Below, one piece after another: positions 5,537-14,085 of a stretch of 35,078 bases of DNA. The position numbers were made by a program, and so were the translations under genes. The stretch covers positions 1 to 35,078 of the forward strand of contig CAKRRD010000035.1 of the NCBI GenBank assembly GCA_934394815.1, read 5' to 3'. The stretch is from an uncultured Acetatifactor sp. (GTDB taxonomy: Bacteria; Bacillota; Clostridia; Lachnospirales; Lachnospiraceae). Within the stretch, counting starts at the first letter, position 1, and the number at the start of each line of letters is the position of its first letter. Below the pieces are notes generated by a model, which had not been told where the DNA came from, did no database searches, and saw only the letters and a list, made by a program, of their open reading frames with translations.

Positions 5537-8316
5537 TAATCCGTCCCCCCTTCCAGTTTTTCCAAAAGCTGTTCTACCGTGGCTTCCATGCCCTCTGTAA
5601 CACAGACAGCATACTCCGTTCCCTCTATGCAGATCACACTGCAGCCGAAGTATTTGCTGCCGGCTTCCTCCGGAATATATGCCACATTGCCTTGTAGTAC
5701 CGTCTCCGAAGACATCTGCTCTATGGTGCCGTCGGTAAGTCTTACCTCGCTGCTTCCCACACTGTAGCGGTAGGTTTTGCCACTGGCGGAAAGCACCGCA
5801 TCTCTTCTGCCTGCACTGTATATGTATCTGAAATCTGTCACCCTGCCGATGGTCTGTGCGGAGATGTATTTCTCTGCTCCCGAACCGGAGTATCTGACAA
5901 ACAAGCTCTTATTTCCATTCCTCATACAGTCAATAGCCAACGTTCCTGCCAGCGTTGCCGCCTCTGAAGAACCCTCGGCCCCAAATAGGCCCAGTGCTCC
6001 AAGCACCGCCGCCTGATCCTTGTCATTCATGTTATCAAAGGAATCCCCCAACGTACTTTCAAGCAGGGCAAGGAGTTCATCTCCGGTCAGGCCGAAACCG
6101 CCTGTCGCATTCCCACTCTCCGTGCTGTTTCCGCTTCCCGTTCCACTTCCCGTTCCGCTTCCACTTCCCGTTCCGCTTCCATCACCCGTTCCGCTTTCTG
6201 TACCGTTTCCGCTTCCTGTGCTGCTTCCGCTTTCTGTGCCGTTTCCGCTTCCTGTGCTGCTTCCGCTTTCTGTGCCGTTTCCGCTTCCTGCGCCGTTTCC
6301 GCTTCCTGTGCCATTTCCGCTTCCTGTGCCGTTTCCGCTTCCTGTGCCGTTTCCGCTTCCTGTGCCGTTTCCGCTTCCTGTGCTGCTTCCATCACCCGTT
6401 CCGCTTCCCTGCACCTGCTGCAGTGCGGAGTTCAATGCATTCCTGACATCGTCCGTGGCATCTGTGCCGAGGCTTGACATGAGATCTTTCAGAGCATCTT
6501 CCTCTCCCAGTGCCGCCAGTGCGTCCACTGCCTCGACAATGCCGCTCATATCACCCTCTGCCAGTTTTTTCTTGGCATTATTCTGTATCTTTGCTACGTT
6601 GGCCGCCCTCGTCTTATCTCCCAGCTGGGTCATAGCCTTCGCCCGATCCACTGCGGAGCCGCTGTTCAACTGGGCAGCCAGCCGCTGTTCCTCTGCTGCG
6701 ATCTCCACATCAATAGCATCCAGCATGGCATCATATTTTTTGGCAAGTCCCAGATCGTTCTTGTCCAGTGCCGCATCTCTGAGTGTCTGTGTATTCTCCT
6801 TATCGCTCTCCAACCCGGAAAGCGTGGAGCGCATACTGCTGTCGCCGTCGATCACGCTCTGGGCCAGCTGCTGAAGTTCCAACAGACAGGCATCTACTCC
6901 CAACTGTGCATTTTCCGCATAGGCATCATCCCTTATATCACTATAGCAATTCCCGATTTCCTCTATCTTGCTAAACAGATAGTCCGCCGCTTCCTGACTG
7001 CCCATACGCTCTGCCTTTGCCTCAAGCAGAAACTGGTATTCATTAGAAATCTTATCCTGCTCCGTCTTCTGGAGTTCCAGAAGTTTGTCACATGCTTCTT
7101 TGCTCTTTCCCTGGGATACCGCTGCATTGTATTCCTGTCCTGCACCGGAGGAGAATGCACTCTTAAGCCTTTCTTCTGCCTCAGGGATCAGCTCCTGTTC
7201 CAGAAGTGTAAGTTCCCCGTCCTTATCCTTGATCATGGAATCTTTGATGCTGTACAGATTTTTCAATTTCAGCAGTGCCTCATCCAAATCGGTATTTCCG
7301 CCCGCCACTTTCTCCAAAATACTCATGCACAGCGTATATTCCGTCTCTCCGAGAACCGTTCCGTCATTTGAAATTTGATTGCCGCTATGGGTGATATAGC
7401 TGGATTCACAGTTCTCCATCGCCGTTCCCACCGCATCCGACAGATCTGCACTCGCCATGAACTGTTCATCATTGTAATTTTCCTTATGGTAAGCCGAGCC
7501 TCCCAGAAGCGACTGCAGCTGATTCAGTCTGCTGTCCTCCGCCTCCATCAGCTGATAGAAGACTTCTGCCCGGCGTTTTGCGTCAATCTTTCCCATCAGT
7601 GTATACAGGATTTCCGCCTGTTCACTCTTTTCCTGCTGTTGCAGCCCGTTGTAGACTCCCTGTAAGAGATTAATCTGCCTGTCGCATTCATCCGTCACAG
7701 CATTTCTGAGATTCAGTCCGAAGAAATCCCTCAGTTGCTCATAAAAGTATCTGTTTGCTCCCTCTGTTTCCGAAGTATACGTGTTGTCATACTGGTTCCG
7801 CAGTGCTTCCAGCTCCGAGAGCCGATACAGATCATAGGGCGAGGGCTGGTCAAAAATGCAGACCGCCTCACTGTTCTTCGCACTGCGTGCGATACCGTCT
7901 GCCCCCACATAGAACGTCACCCAGAGATCGGCCAGTTCCGCAGTTTCCACAGGCTCTGCCGCATCCGTGATGTCTGCCAGTCCTTCTGCGGAAGAAATGT
8001 CGAACCATTCGCCGTTTGCCAGTTCCGATTTATAGTAAGTGCTATACTGGCCGGAATCTTCCGCACTCTCCTGTGCCTTTTCATACAATTCATCCGTCAT
8101 GGCAGTCATATGGATCAGATAGGTTCCAATGAACAGGGTACCGTTTTCCACCGTATTTGTAAGTGAAAAAGTACTGTACTTTACTGCCGTTGATTCGTCC
8201 AGCACCGCATAAGCATTAATCTGGCTGTATTCCAGTCCACCCATAATACCTAACAGCGCTGCCAGAACTCCGGCAAATATTCTAAGCCTCTTCTTTTTCC
8301 CTTTCTTCATACTCAT
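5536..8316 (-). CDS. Exported stalk-like protein with coiled-coil region, Gly/Ser/Thr linker and C-terminal stalk domain
   Basis: The 926-residue product starts with a Lys/Arg-rich n-region (MKKGKKKRLR), a hydrophobic segment at ~11-29 and a possible cleavage site after AYA at 35-37, so it is exported or N-terminally anchored. Residues ~150-630 are helical and acidic, with many Leu/Gln/Glu heptad-like stretches. Residues ~635-743 are a nearly pure Gly/Ser/Thr/Asn linker built from an 18-bp repeated unit. Residues ~744-926 form a beta-rich domain that resembles the copper-amine-oxidase-N-like stalk domain of Firmicutes (SSEVRLTDGTIEQMSSETV, then VAYIPEEAGSKYFGCSVICI). No LPXTG or lipobox is visible. 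Its stop overlaps the DUF4255 start, so it belongs to the CIS operon. I infer a role in placing or tethering the particle outside the membrane; no enzyme motif is seen. Confidence 0.75.
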   Translation of the reverse strand: MSMKKGKKKRLRIFAGVLAALLGIMGGLEYSQINAYAVLDESTAVKYSTFSLTNTVENGTLFIGTYLIHMTAMTDELYEKAQESAEDSGQYSTYYKSELANGEWFDISSAEGLADITDAAEPVETAELADLWVTFYVGADGIARSAKNSEAVCIFDQPSPYDLYRLSELEALRNQYDNTYTSETEGANRYFYEQLRDFFGLNLRNAVTDECDRQINLLQGVYNGLQQQEKSEQAEILYTLMGKIDAKRRAEVFYQLMEAEDSRLNQLQSLLGGSAYHKENYNDEQFMASADLSDAVGTAMENCESSYITHSGNQISNDGTVLGETEYTLCMSILEKVAGGNTDLDEALLKLKNLYSIKDSMIKDKDGELTLLEQELIPEAEERLKSAFSSGAGQEYNAAVSQGKSKEACDKLLELQKTEQDKISNEYQFLLEAKAERMGSQEAADYLFSKIEEIGNCYSDIRDDAYAENAQLGVDACLLELQQLAQSVIDGDSSMRSTLSGLESDKENTQTLRDAALDKNDLGLAKKYDAMLDAIDVEIAAEEQRLAAQLNSGSAVDRAKAMTQLGDKTRAANVAKIQNNAKKKLAEGDMSGIVEAVDALAALGEEDALKDLMSSLGTDATDDVRNALNSALQQVQGSGTGDGSSTGSGNGTGSGNGTGSGNGTGSGNGTGSGNGAGSGNGTESGSSTGSGNGTESGSSTGSGNGTESGTGDGSGTGSGSGTGSGTGSGNSTESGNATGGFGLTGDELLALLESTLGDSFDNMNDKDQAAVLGALGLFGAEGSSEAATLAGTLAIDCMRNGNKSLFVRYSGSGAEKYISAQTIGRVTDFRYIYSAGRRDAVLSASGKTYRYSVGSSEVRLTDGTIEQMSSETVLQGNVAYIPEEAGSKYFGCSVICIEGTEYAVCVTEGMEATVEQLLEKLEGGTD
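6115..6410. repeat. Coding tandem repeat of ~18 bp (Gly-Ser-Gly-Asn/Thr linker)
   Basis: The plus strand reads TGTGCCGTTTCCGCTTCC over and over with small variations (GCTGCTTCCGCTTTC, GTTCCGCTTCC). On the coding strand it gives G-T-G-S-G-N units. Such arrays expand and contract easily by slippage, always in steps of 6 residues, so linker length is likely to vary between strains. Confidence 0.92.
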
Positions 8317-8346
8317 TCACCATGCCTTTCAGTAACCTGCAGACTT

Positions 8347-10413
8347 TCAGTCTTCTGTGCTGTTTTCCATAAGCTTATTGCCCGCAGTCTCAAAGTGTCC
8401 TTCATATATCTTATTTTTTGATGCATCGTAAAACTCAATTTTCAGATTGGCAATGCCATTCTCCAGAAGGCTCAAATACCGGAAGTTCTTCTCTGTACTA
8501 TAGTAGCTGTCCCCTGTCAGATACACTCCGTCAGAGGTGCTGATCCTGTAATAAGTGATCTCTCTGTCCTGTCTTGGAGATAACTCCACTGTTGCAATCC
8601 CCGTAGCCGCATTGACCGTGAGTGTGTACTCTCCAAGCTCTCTGTCACTGCTTCCGCCAACTGCCGCATACTGGCTGACAATCTGCAATTCGCCGCTCTG
8701 TTGGGACGGGTCAATCTCGCAGTCATCGACAAACTCTGTATCGTTATAAAACCGGATAAAGGCCTTATCGATACTCTCTGTCGTGAGCGCCAGATGACGA
8801 ATGCTCTTATCAATCTCCGTCCGCTCTCCGATCTGCTTTCCGTCGCACCAGAGTTCAAAATGCGTGATTTCCACGCCGAAATCGTCCGGGATATAGACAT
8901 TCAGCCGGAACTGCTCCTGCTCAATGATTGATTCCATGTAATAATATGCGCCGTTTTCGTACTCTGTCTCCACATAGCTGTTGCCTTCGCCTCCCGCCTT
9001 CAGGTCTGCACCGGCGTTTGCAAGCAATATGGACACACCGCCGCAGGTAAGGCGGTCAAAAGAATACAGTGCCTTGGTATAATCGGCTAATGCGGAAAAC
9101 ATCTCATTCTGCAGTTCCTCGTAATCTTCTTTTTCCGTTGTAAATTCCTCGTTCGTCAGTTCGCCCAGCTTATTCAGGCTCTCTGCGGCCGTCAGCGATT
9201 TTTCTGCCTTGTTCACCGCCTCCACTGCTGCGAGATAAGCATTACGCAGGGAGACGTAGTTTTCAAAGGTATCCGTCACTTCATCCTCCAGATCCTTCTG
9301 CGCATTCTTGCGCTCAAGTCTTGCATCCTCGTATTCCAGCGCAGCTTCATACAGTGCATATGGCTCGTCCTCCACATAACGGATGCCGGAAATCGCTCCC
9401 TTAAACCATTCCTTGGGAATTCTGATAAACAGGATCTTCTTCTTTCCCTGCCATGGCTCATCTATCTTCTGCAAAAAAACTTCATATGCACTCTTAAATG
9501 CTTTCTTGTTCACCTTGGATCCGGCATACACCTGATTCACATAGCCCGAAATATAGTTCATTTTGTTGCCGTACTGTCCGTTCATCAGATTATAATTGGT
9601 ACGGAGGCTGATCAGTGCAGTACTCTCAGACATGCATACATCATAATAACTCTGGTCATGATCCAGCGTATACTGGATCAGATCCTGCAACTGTGTCCTC
9701 GAAATCTCCGCAGACACGAAAGGATTCTCAAAGCTGTACCCCGTGGTCACATCCATGCCGATTGCATCCGACAGCTTTTTCTTAATCTGTTCACAGGATC
9801 GTCTGTCCTCGGCTATCTTGTTCTGCAGGGAAGTAATATTGGTATTCAGTATGTCAATATCGTTCTGGCTCGCTTCACCGAGTTTCAGCTTTGCCTTATC
9901 CTTGACCAGCTGTTCTTCAAACACAGCCAGTCGGCTTTCGTTAAATCTTATGGATTCCTCCAGTACCACAGCATCCACGAAAAGTGTGCTGACCTTTTCG
10001 TATTCCTCCAGCACCACATCCGTCAGCTGATGCTCCAATGAGTCAATCTCACTCTGAATCTCTATCGGTTTGAACTGGAATTCATATGCCTCAGACAAAT
10101 CCGGTTTCGTTGGGAACTTGAAAGATAACAAAGGTGACCACCGGAAGGTGGACATATTCTTCTGCTTCTCCCGGATGGACCGGTATGCCTGGCTGAGAGA
10201 TGCCTGTTTTACTGAAAGCTGGCTCTCTACCTTCTCATAGGAATCACTGTTAGCCACCGCAAGCGTTTTCGCCTCTGTAAGTGTCAGCGTTTTCGCCTCT
10301 GCCGCCTTACAGTTCATGGGAGCCATGCTCCAGCCCGCCGGGATAATCATACAGACTGCCAGAAGGAGCGTCAATGTTCTGTTTTTGATCTCTGTCAGTC
10401 CGTTTTTCTTCAT
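8347..10413 (-). CDS. TolC-like exported coiled-coil protein
   Basis: This 688-residue protein has a signal peptide (Lys-rich start, hydrophobic core ~13-29, AEA near 38-40) and two TolC-type halves. The first half (~41-220) opens LTLTEAKTLAVANSDSYEKV, and its helix pair carries KLGEASQNDIDILNTNI. The second half (~241-460) repeats this with QDLIQYTLDHDQSYYDV and KLGELTNEEFTTEKEDY. This internal duplication is the signature of outer-membrane efflux proteins. Between the helices are short beta-like stretches (FRWSPLLSFKF, EFQFKPIEI) where TolC has barrel strands. Residues ~461-688 are an added beta-rich domain. In an organism without an outer membrane the protein cannot act as a normal outer-membrane channel; it may form a helical barrel in the wall zone. 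Its start overlaps the upstream MORN gene's stop by one base. The neighbours suggest that it serves the CIS. Confidence 0.8.
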   Translation of the reverse strand: MKKNGLTEIKNRTLTLLLAVCMIIPAGWSMAPMNCKAAEAKTLTLTEAKTLAVANSDSYEKVESQLSVKQASLSQAYRSIREKQKNMSTFRWSPLLSFKFPTKPDLSEAYEFQFKPIEIQSEIDSLEHQLTDVVLEEYEKVSTLFVDAVVLEESIRFNESRLAVFEEQLVKDKAKLKLGEASQNDIDILNTNITSLQNKIAEDRRSCEQIKKKLSDAIGMDVTTGYSFENPFVSAEISRTQLQDLIQYTLDHDQSYYDVCMSESTALISLRTNYNLMNGQYGNKMNYISGYVNQVYAGSKVNKKAFKSAYEVFLQKIDEPWQGKKKILFIRIPKEWFKGAISGIRYVEDEPYALYEAALEYEDARLERKNAQKDLEDEVTDTFENYVSLRNAYLAAVEAVNKAEKSLTAAESLNKLGELTNEEFTTEKEDYEELQNEMFSALADYTKALYSFDRLTCGGVSILLANAGADLKAGGEGNSYVETEYENGAYYYMESIIEQEQFRLNVYIPDDFGVEITHFELWCDGKQIGERTEIDKSIRHLALTTESIDKAFIRFYNDTEFVDDCEIDPSQQSGELQIVSQYAAVGGSSDRELGEYTLTVNAATGIATVELSPRQDREITYYRISTSDGVYLTGDSYYSTEKNFRYLSLLENGIANLKIEFYDASKNKIYEGHFETAGNKLMENSTED

Positions 10414-11633
10414 CAGGCTCCTCCTTCCGCCTCCGTAATACTGTAATAGGAAAATGTTCCCTGCTGATCCTGTCCCACAAAGGTATAAATCAGACCGTTT
10501 TTCTCAAAGGAATAGAGAAATACTTCTTTCTCCCCGTCATAATCCGTCACACGGTAATAATCGTCATAAATGCGTTCCGTTACCACATCCGTCGCCATGC
10601 TGCCGGACAGCTGGCTGTAGCACACTGCCTCCGGCATCGTGATCAGCGATTGTCCTTCGTAATTCTCCGAACCGAAATAGCTTTTCAGTTCTTCTATTGT
10701 GCTGAATTTTTCTGTTCCCACCGGGAAGCTGTCCCGCAGCACATAGACGGTTCCAACCTTGATGGCTCCGTCCAATGCATTGGTTTCCTGCACCCCTGCA
10801 TAGACTGCATCAATATCCTTCATGACAACCACAAAATTCTCGTCATCCTCGTACAGATCCCGCCTTCCGGTATAAGCCTTGGAGGCCTCTGAGGTGGTCT
10901 TTCCCAGAAAATCACTGTAGACGATCTGATCCTTCGTAAAATTCCCCTGAAAGATTACATTATTGCCTCCGTCATACAGAACGCCCTCTCCTTCCATCAT
11001 TCCCTGCGAAAATCCGCCGCTATACCAGAGAGAGCCATTGTCTCTATACAGTTTTCCGGTGCCCTCATACAAATTATTGCTGAACTGCCCCTGATAGTGC
11101 ATAACACCGTCGTCATAATACTGCGTTCCGGTGCCCTCATAGCAGTTCTTTTCAAACTGCCCCTGATACACCATCACTCCGGTTCGGTTGTAAAGCTGAC
11201 CGTTTCCTGTTACATATCCTTTCTCCACATCCCCTTCGTAGGCGAGATAACCGCCTTCTCCGGTGATCTGTATGCGACCCTCCGCAAAACGCAGGAGCAA
11301 TGAATCATAGCTGTATTTTTTAATCTCCGTTCCACTGGTACTGGTTCCTCTGATCAGATTTAAGTTTACCAGATAGATAAGACTCAGGGTCGTTATGACG
11401 ACCGCTATCGCAAAGGCAAGCCTTTTACTGACCAGCCAGCCGAAGACCTCGTAATAATCCTTTTTGTCTCTCGGCCTGACGTTGAAAATCCGTGAAAAGA
11501 ACCCCCTGATTCCCGCCACGACCCTTGTTTTAATGAAGTTCCAGCTGGTCCATAATCTAATTTTGGTGAATATCGGTGTGATCTTCGCCGTCAGCGATGC
11601 CCATAAAACCTGAAAAATGTTATTGCTTTTCAT
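10413..11633 (-). CDS. Membrane-anchored MORN-repeat protein
   Basis: The 406-residue product has a ~70-residue cytoplasmic N-terminus rich in Arg/Lys and Trp, one membrane segment at ~71-94 (starting RLAFAIAVVI) and an extracellular C-terminal part. Residues ~129-233 contain about five MORN units of ~23 residues, each like YxGxFxxxxYEGxGxLYxxxG: for example VYQGQFEKNCYEGTGTQYY and HYQGQFSNNLYEGTGKLYR. MORN repeats form an elongated beta hairpin that binds lipids or proteins. Residues ~240-406 are an unassigned mixed domain. It overlaps the TolC-like gene by one base and follows the cyclase-like receptor after 13 bp, so the three are made together. A scaffold role at the membrane is inferred. 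Confidence 0.85.
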   Translation of the reverse strand: MKSNNIFQVLWASLTAKITPIFTKIRLWTSWNFIKTRVVAGIRGFFSRIFNVRPRDKKDYYEVFGWLVSKRLAFAIAVVITTLSLIYLVNLNLIRGTSTSGTEIKKYSYDSLLLRFAEGRIQITGEGGYLAYEGDVEKGYVTGNGQLYNRTGVMVYQGQFEKNCYEGTGTQYYDDGVMHYQGQFSNNLYEGTGKLYRDNGSLWYSGGFSQGMMEGEGVLYDGGNNVIFQGNFTKDQIVYSDFLGKTTSEASKAYTGRRDLYEDDENFVVVMKDIDAVYAGVQETNALDGAIKVGTVYVLRDSFPVGTEKFSTIEELKSYFGSENYEGQSLITMPEAVCYSQLSGSMATDVVTERIYDDYYRVTDYDGEKEVFLYSFEKNGLIYTFVGQDQQGTFSYYSITEAEGGA

Positions 11634-11646
11634 AAAGCTTCATCCT

Positions 11647-14064
11647 CTAATCATAATGCAAGCCACAGTCGACGGCTTCGCCATGTGCCTCATTCAGATG
11701 CTTCTCACAGGCAAACAGATACCACTTTGCAATCCTGTCCTCCGGCAGTTCCCGCAAAAGCTCCGAAAACGTACTTCTCGCCAGATAGAAATCATACTGG
11801 TAAAACAGCTGCAATGCCTGTTCAAATTTCTCCTTCGTCTGAAGCTTCGCCATACGCTCCCTGTTCGGACACGCATCCAGTACTTCATACAGCTTTACTT
11901 TTCCGCTGTTTGCACTGACATATCCGAGGTAACGAGTGTCCTTCCCCCGGCATCCGTTCTGCATGATTTCCTCTGTCACTACAACCCGAAGTCCCAGGGT
12001 TCCGAACCATGCGGCATATTCGTCCTGGTGGAACTCATCTCTGGTGTCCAGAAACGGGAAACACTGGGTCTCCGTTCCTGCAACGCCGTATATAAACTGT
12101 GAGTGGAACAGGAATACAGTGACCGGTATGCCGTTTAGGCATGCATTCTCCGGAAAATCCCTGATCAGATCGACAGCAAACTGAACTATATCTCCTTTTT
12201 CAGAGGGAAACAGCAGTTTCAGTACCGACAGTCTGGCATCGCTGGATACCGTGATACCTCCCTGCTCACACTGTCTTTTTCCGAGTGCCTCCAGGAAACA
12301 GTTGCGGTTCTCAAGAGTTGCATCCTTCCCCGCCGGATTGATTCCCACGATTGCCATGCTGCCTGCAAGCTTTCTTTCATCTCCGCTTACCACTTCCATG
12401 ATGGAGTTTTTCTCCAGCAGCTTCTCGATATTCTTGGGTGCAAACCGATAATATGCCTCAAAAATCTGAAGTTTACTGTAATTCATCTTCTTCAGCGTCT
12501 TATCCGTCTCATTGATGCTGTTCCACATGCTCTCCATATCTTTTCCATGTACATCCGGACGTTCAATATCCTCATTGCCCCCGGCAACCCGGAGCATTAC
12601 ATTCCGCAGCTTCTCGATATCCCTGGACTGGGCAGTCAGGAAAGCAATTCCCAGCACACTAAGTATTACATAAACCACTAATCCGGCCAGGCTGTCCCTG
12701 ATGAGAACATCTCTCCACTGATAAAGTATGAAATTCGTGGAAAGCACCCCGATCAGCGCATAACCATCCTGGGCTGTCGGCATACTTCCAAGGAAATATT
12801 CCCTCTCCCCGATCTTCACCTCTGCCGTCAGGTATTTTTCTTCGTTAACAGCGCAGACAGCCAGTTGTTGTGCCGCATCCGTGTAAAGCTCTGCGATGGG
12901 ACGTCCGTTCCAGATGCCCGTACCCGCAAGGATTGTTCCGTCGCTTACACGCACCAGACATATCTCGCGGAAATACGCCGATACGCCGTTACCGCAGACC
13001 AGTTTTTTCATCTCATAATCCTGCTTATAATAAGCCCCTGAATTATGATATTCCTGCACGTCTTCCGGAACTGCCTCCCGGAAAGCTTCGTTATCAGCCA
13101 TTTCCTTCAGATATACCGCTGAAAGTTCCCTGCATTTATCCGCTTCTTTCCTGTATTCCATGCAGAAGGCAAACAGAACATTACCCGCCACAAGAAGCAG
13201 CAACACTGCTTCCATCGCTGCGATCATGCAGATCAGTCTGCTCTTTTTCTTCAGCATATTCTCTACAACAACGAGGATCAGCAGACCGGAAAACAGAATC
13301 ACCACATACCGGAATATCAATTCCATATGGCTGCCCAGATACTGCTTCACCGTGCAGTGTCTTCCCTGAAACAGCGCAATCATCTCTGCATCCGGCACGA
13401 AGTTCTCAGCGCCCGATCCGTCATCCAGATAGAGAAGCATCTTCCCCCTCTGGTATCTCGCCTGCAGGATTGCTCTGTCATCCGCCGTGGCAGTCATTGT
13501 CACCTCTTCAGCAGTCAACGGTTCCTCTGTTTCCTCCGCTTCCTCTGCCGTATTTTTGCTTTCCTCCCTGGGCACGCGGTATACGGATGCGCTTTTCCCG
13601 TTTCCATCCACAACTGTCAGATAATATCCTCCGTCATCCGCACTGAATCCCGTCAATCTGCCATATCCCTCCAGCCTGATTGGCAGACTGTGAGAAATCC
13701 ATGTAAGATCCTGCGTATATTCCGCAATCCTGTACTGATTTCCGGACACTCCATCCTCTGTGTACCATCCTTCCATCAGAACCGATATATTTTGTCCTGC
13801 CAGAATACCGGCGCACCGGTATCCCTTCCCAACGCCATCCGCCTCAACAACTGTCGTTACTTCTCCATCGTCCGCAATGCGGTACAGCTTCGCTGTTCCG
13901 TCCGAATTGTCCGTGGCATACAAAAATGACTCTGCCTGTGCCATGTGCGTATCCGACACATATCCTGCCGGATTAAGGTAACCTAGACAGCAGTCCGTAA
14001 CACCAATGGCCGCCAGTATGGCAATCCAGATACAGTTGATGATAACACCTACTTTTTTCTTCAT
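11647..14064 (-). CDS. Multi-TM receptor with degenerate class III cyclase-like domain and TPR-like tail
   Basis: The ~805-residue product has an N-terminal membrane segment, an extracellular ~220-residue domain with sensor-like beta repeats (LYRIADDGEVTTVV), two more membrane segments at ~252-270 and ~278-301, a second extracellular Cache-like domain (~310-450, with VRVSDGTILAGTG), a membrane segment at ~457-478, a HAMP-like linker and a cyclase-like domain (~540-720). The entry YRFAPKNIEKLLEKNSIMEV then SGDERK is the usual class III opening, but the metal-binding Asp expected in the next strand (FSDIR) is missing (SMAIVGINPAG). So the domain is probably catalytically dead and used for dimerisation or signal transfer. 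The last ~60 residues look TPR-like (FEQALQLFYQYDFYLARSTF). I chose the ATG at 14062-14064; a TTG start six codons upstream overlaps the GGAG site. Confidence 0.78.
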   Translation of the reverse strand: MKKKVGVIINCIWIAILAAIGVTDCCLGYLNPAGYVSDTHMAQAESFLYATDNSDGTAKLYRIADDGEVTTVVEADGVGKGYRCAGILAGQNISVLMEGWYTEDGVSGNQYRIAEYTQDLTWISHSLPIRLEGYGRLTGFSADDGGYYLTVVDGNGKSASVYRVPREESKNTAEEAEETEEPLTAEEVTMTATADDRAILQARYQRGKMLLYLDDGSGAENFVPDAEMIALFQGRHCTVKQYLGSHMELIFRYVVILFSGLLILVVVENMLKKKSRLICMIAAMEAVLLLLVAGNVLFAFCMEYRKEADKCRELSAVYLKEMADNEAFREAVPEDVQEYHNSGAYYKQDYEMKKLVCGNGVSAYFREICLVRVSDGTILAGTGIWNGRPIAELYTDAAQQLAVCAVNEEKYLTAEVKIGEREYFLGSMPTAQDGYALIGVLSTNFILYQWRDVLIRDSLAGLVVYVILSVLGIAFLTAQSRDIEKLRNVMLRVAGGNEDIERPDVHGKDMESMWNSINETDKTLKKMNYSKLQIFEAYYRFAPKNIEKLLEKNSIMEVVSGDERKLAGSMAIVGINPAGKDATLENRNCFLEALGKRQCEQGGITVSSDARLSVLKLLFPSEKGDIVQFAVDLIRDFPENACLNGIPVTVFLFHSQFIYGVAGTETQCFPFLDTRDEFHQDEYAAWFGTLGLRVVVTEEIMQNGCRGKDTRYLGYVSANSGKVKLYEVLDACPNRERMAKLQTKEKFEQALQLFYQYDFYLARSTFSELLRELPEDRIAKWYLFACEKHLNEAHGEAVDCGLHYD

Positions 14065-14085
14065 ATAATCTAAAGTCTCCAATAT

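Noticed and set aside
6115..6410. Regular short repeats that could be read as a CRISPR or satellite array.
   Set aside because: The unit is 18 bp without unique spacers and codes for a Gly/Ser/Thr linker in a long gene.
5955..6874. Plus-strand Pro/Phe/Leu-rich frames opposite the stalk gene.
   Set aside because: They arise from the Gly/Ser repeat read backwards and have no ribosome site.
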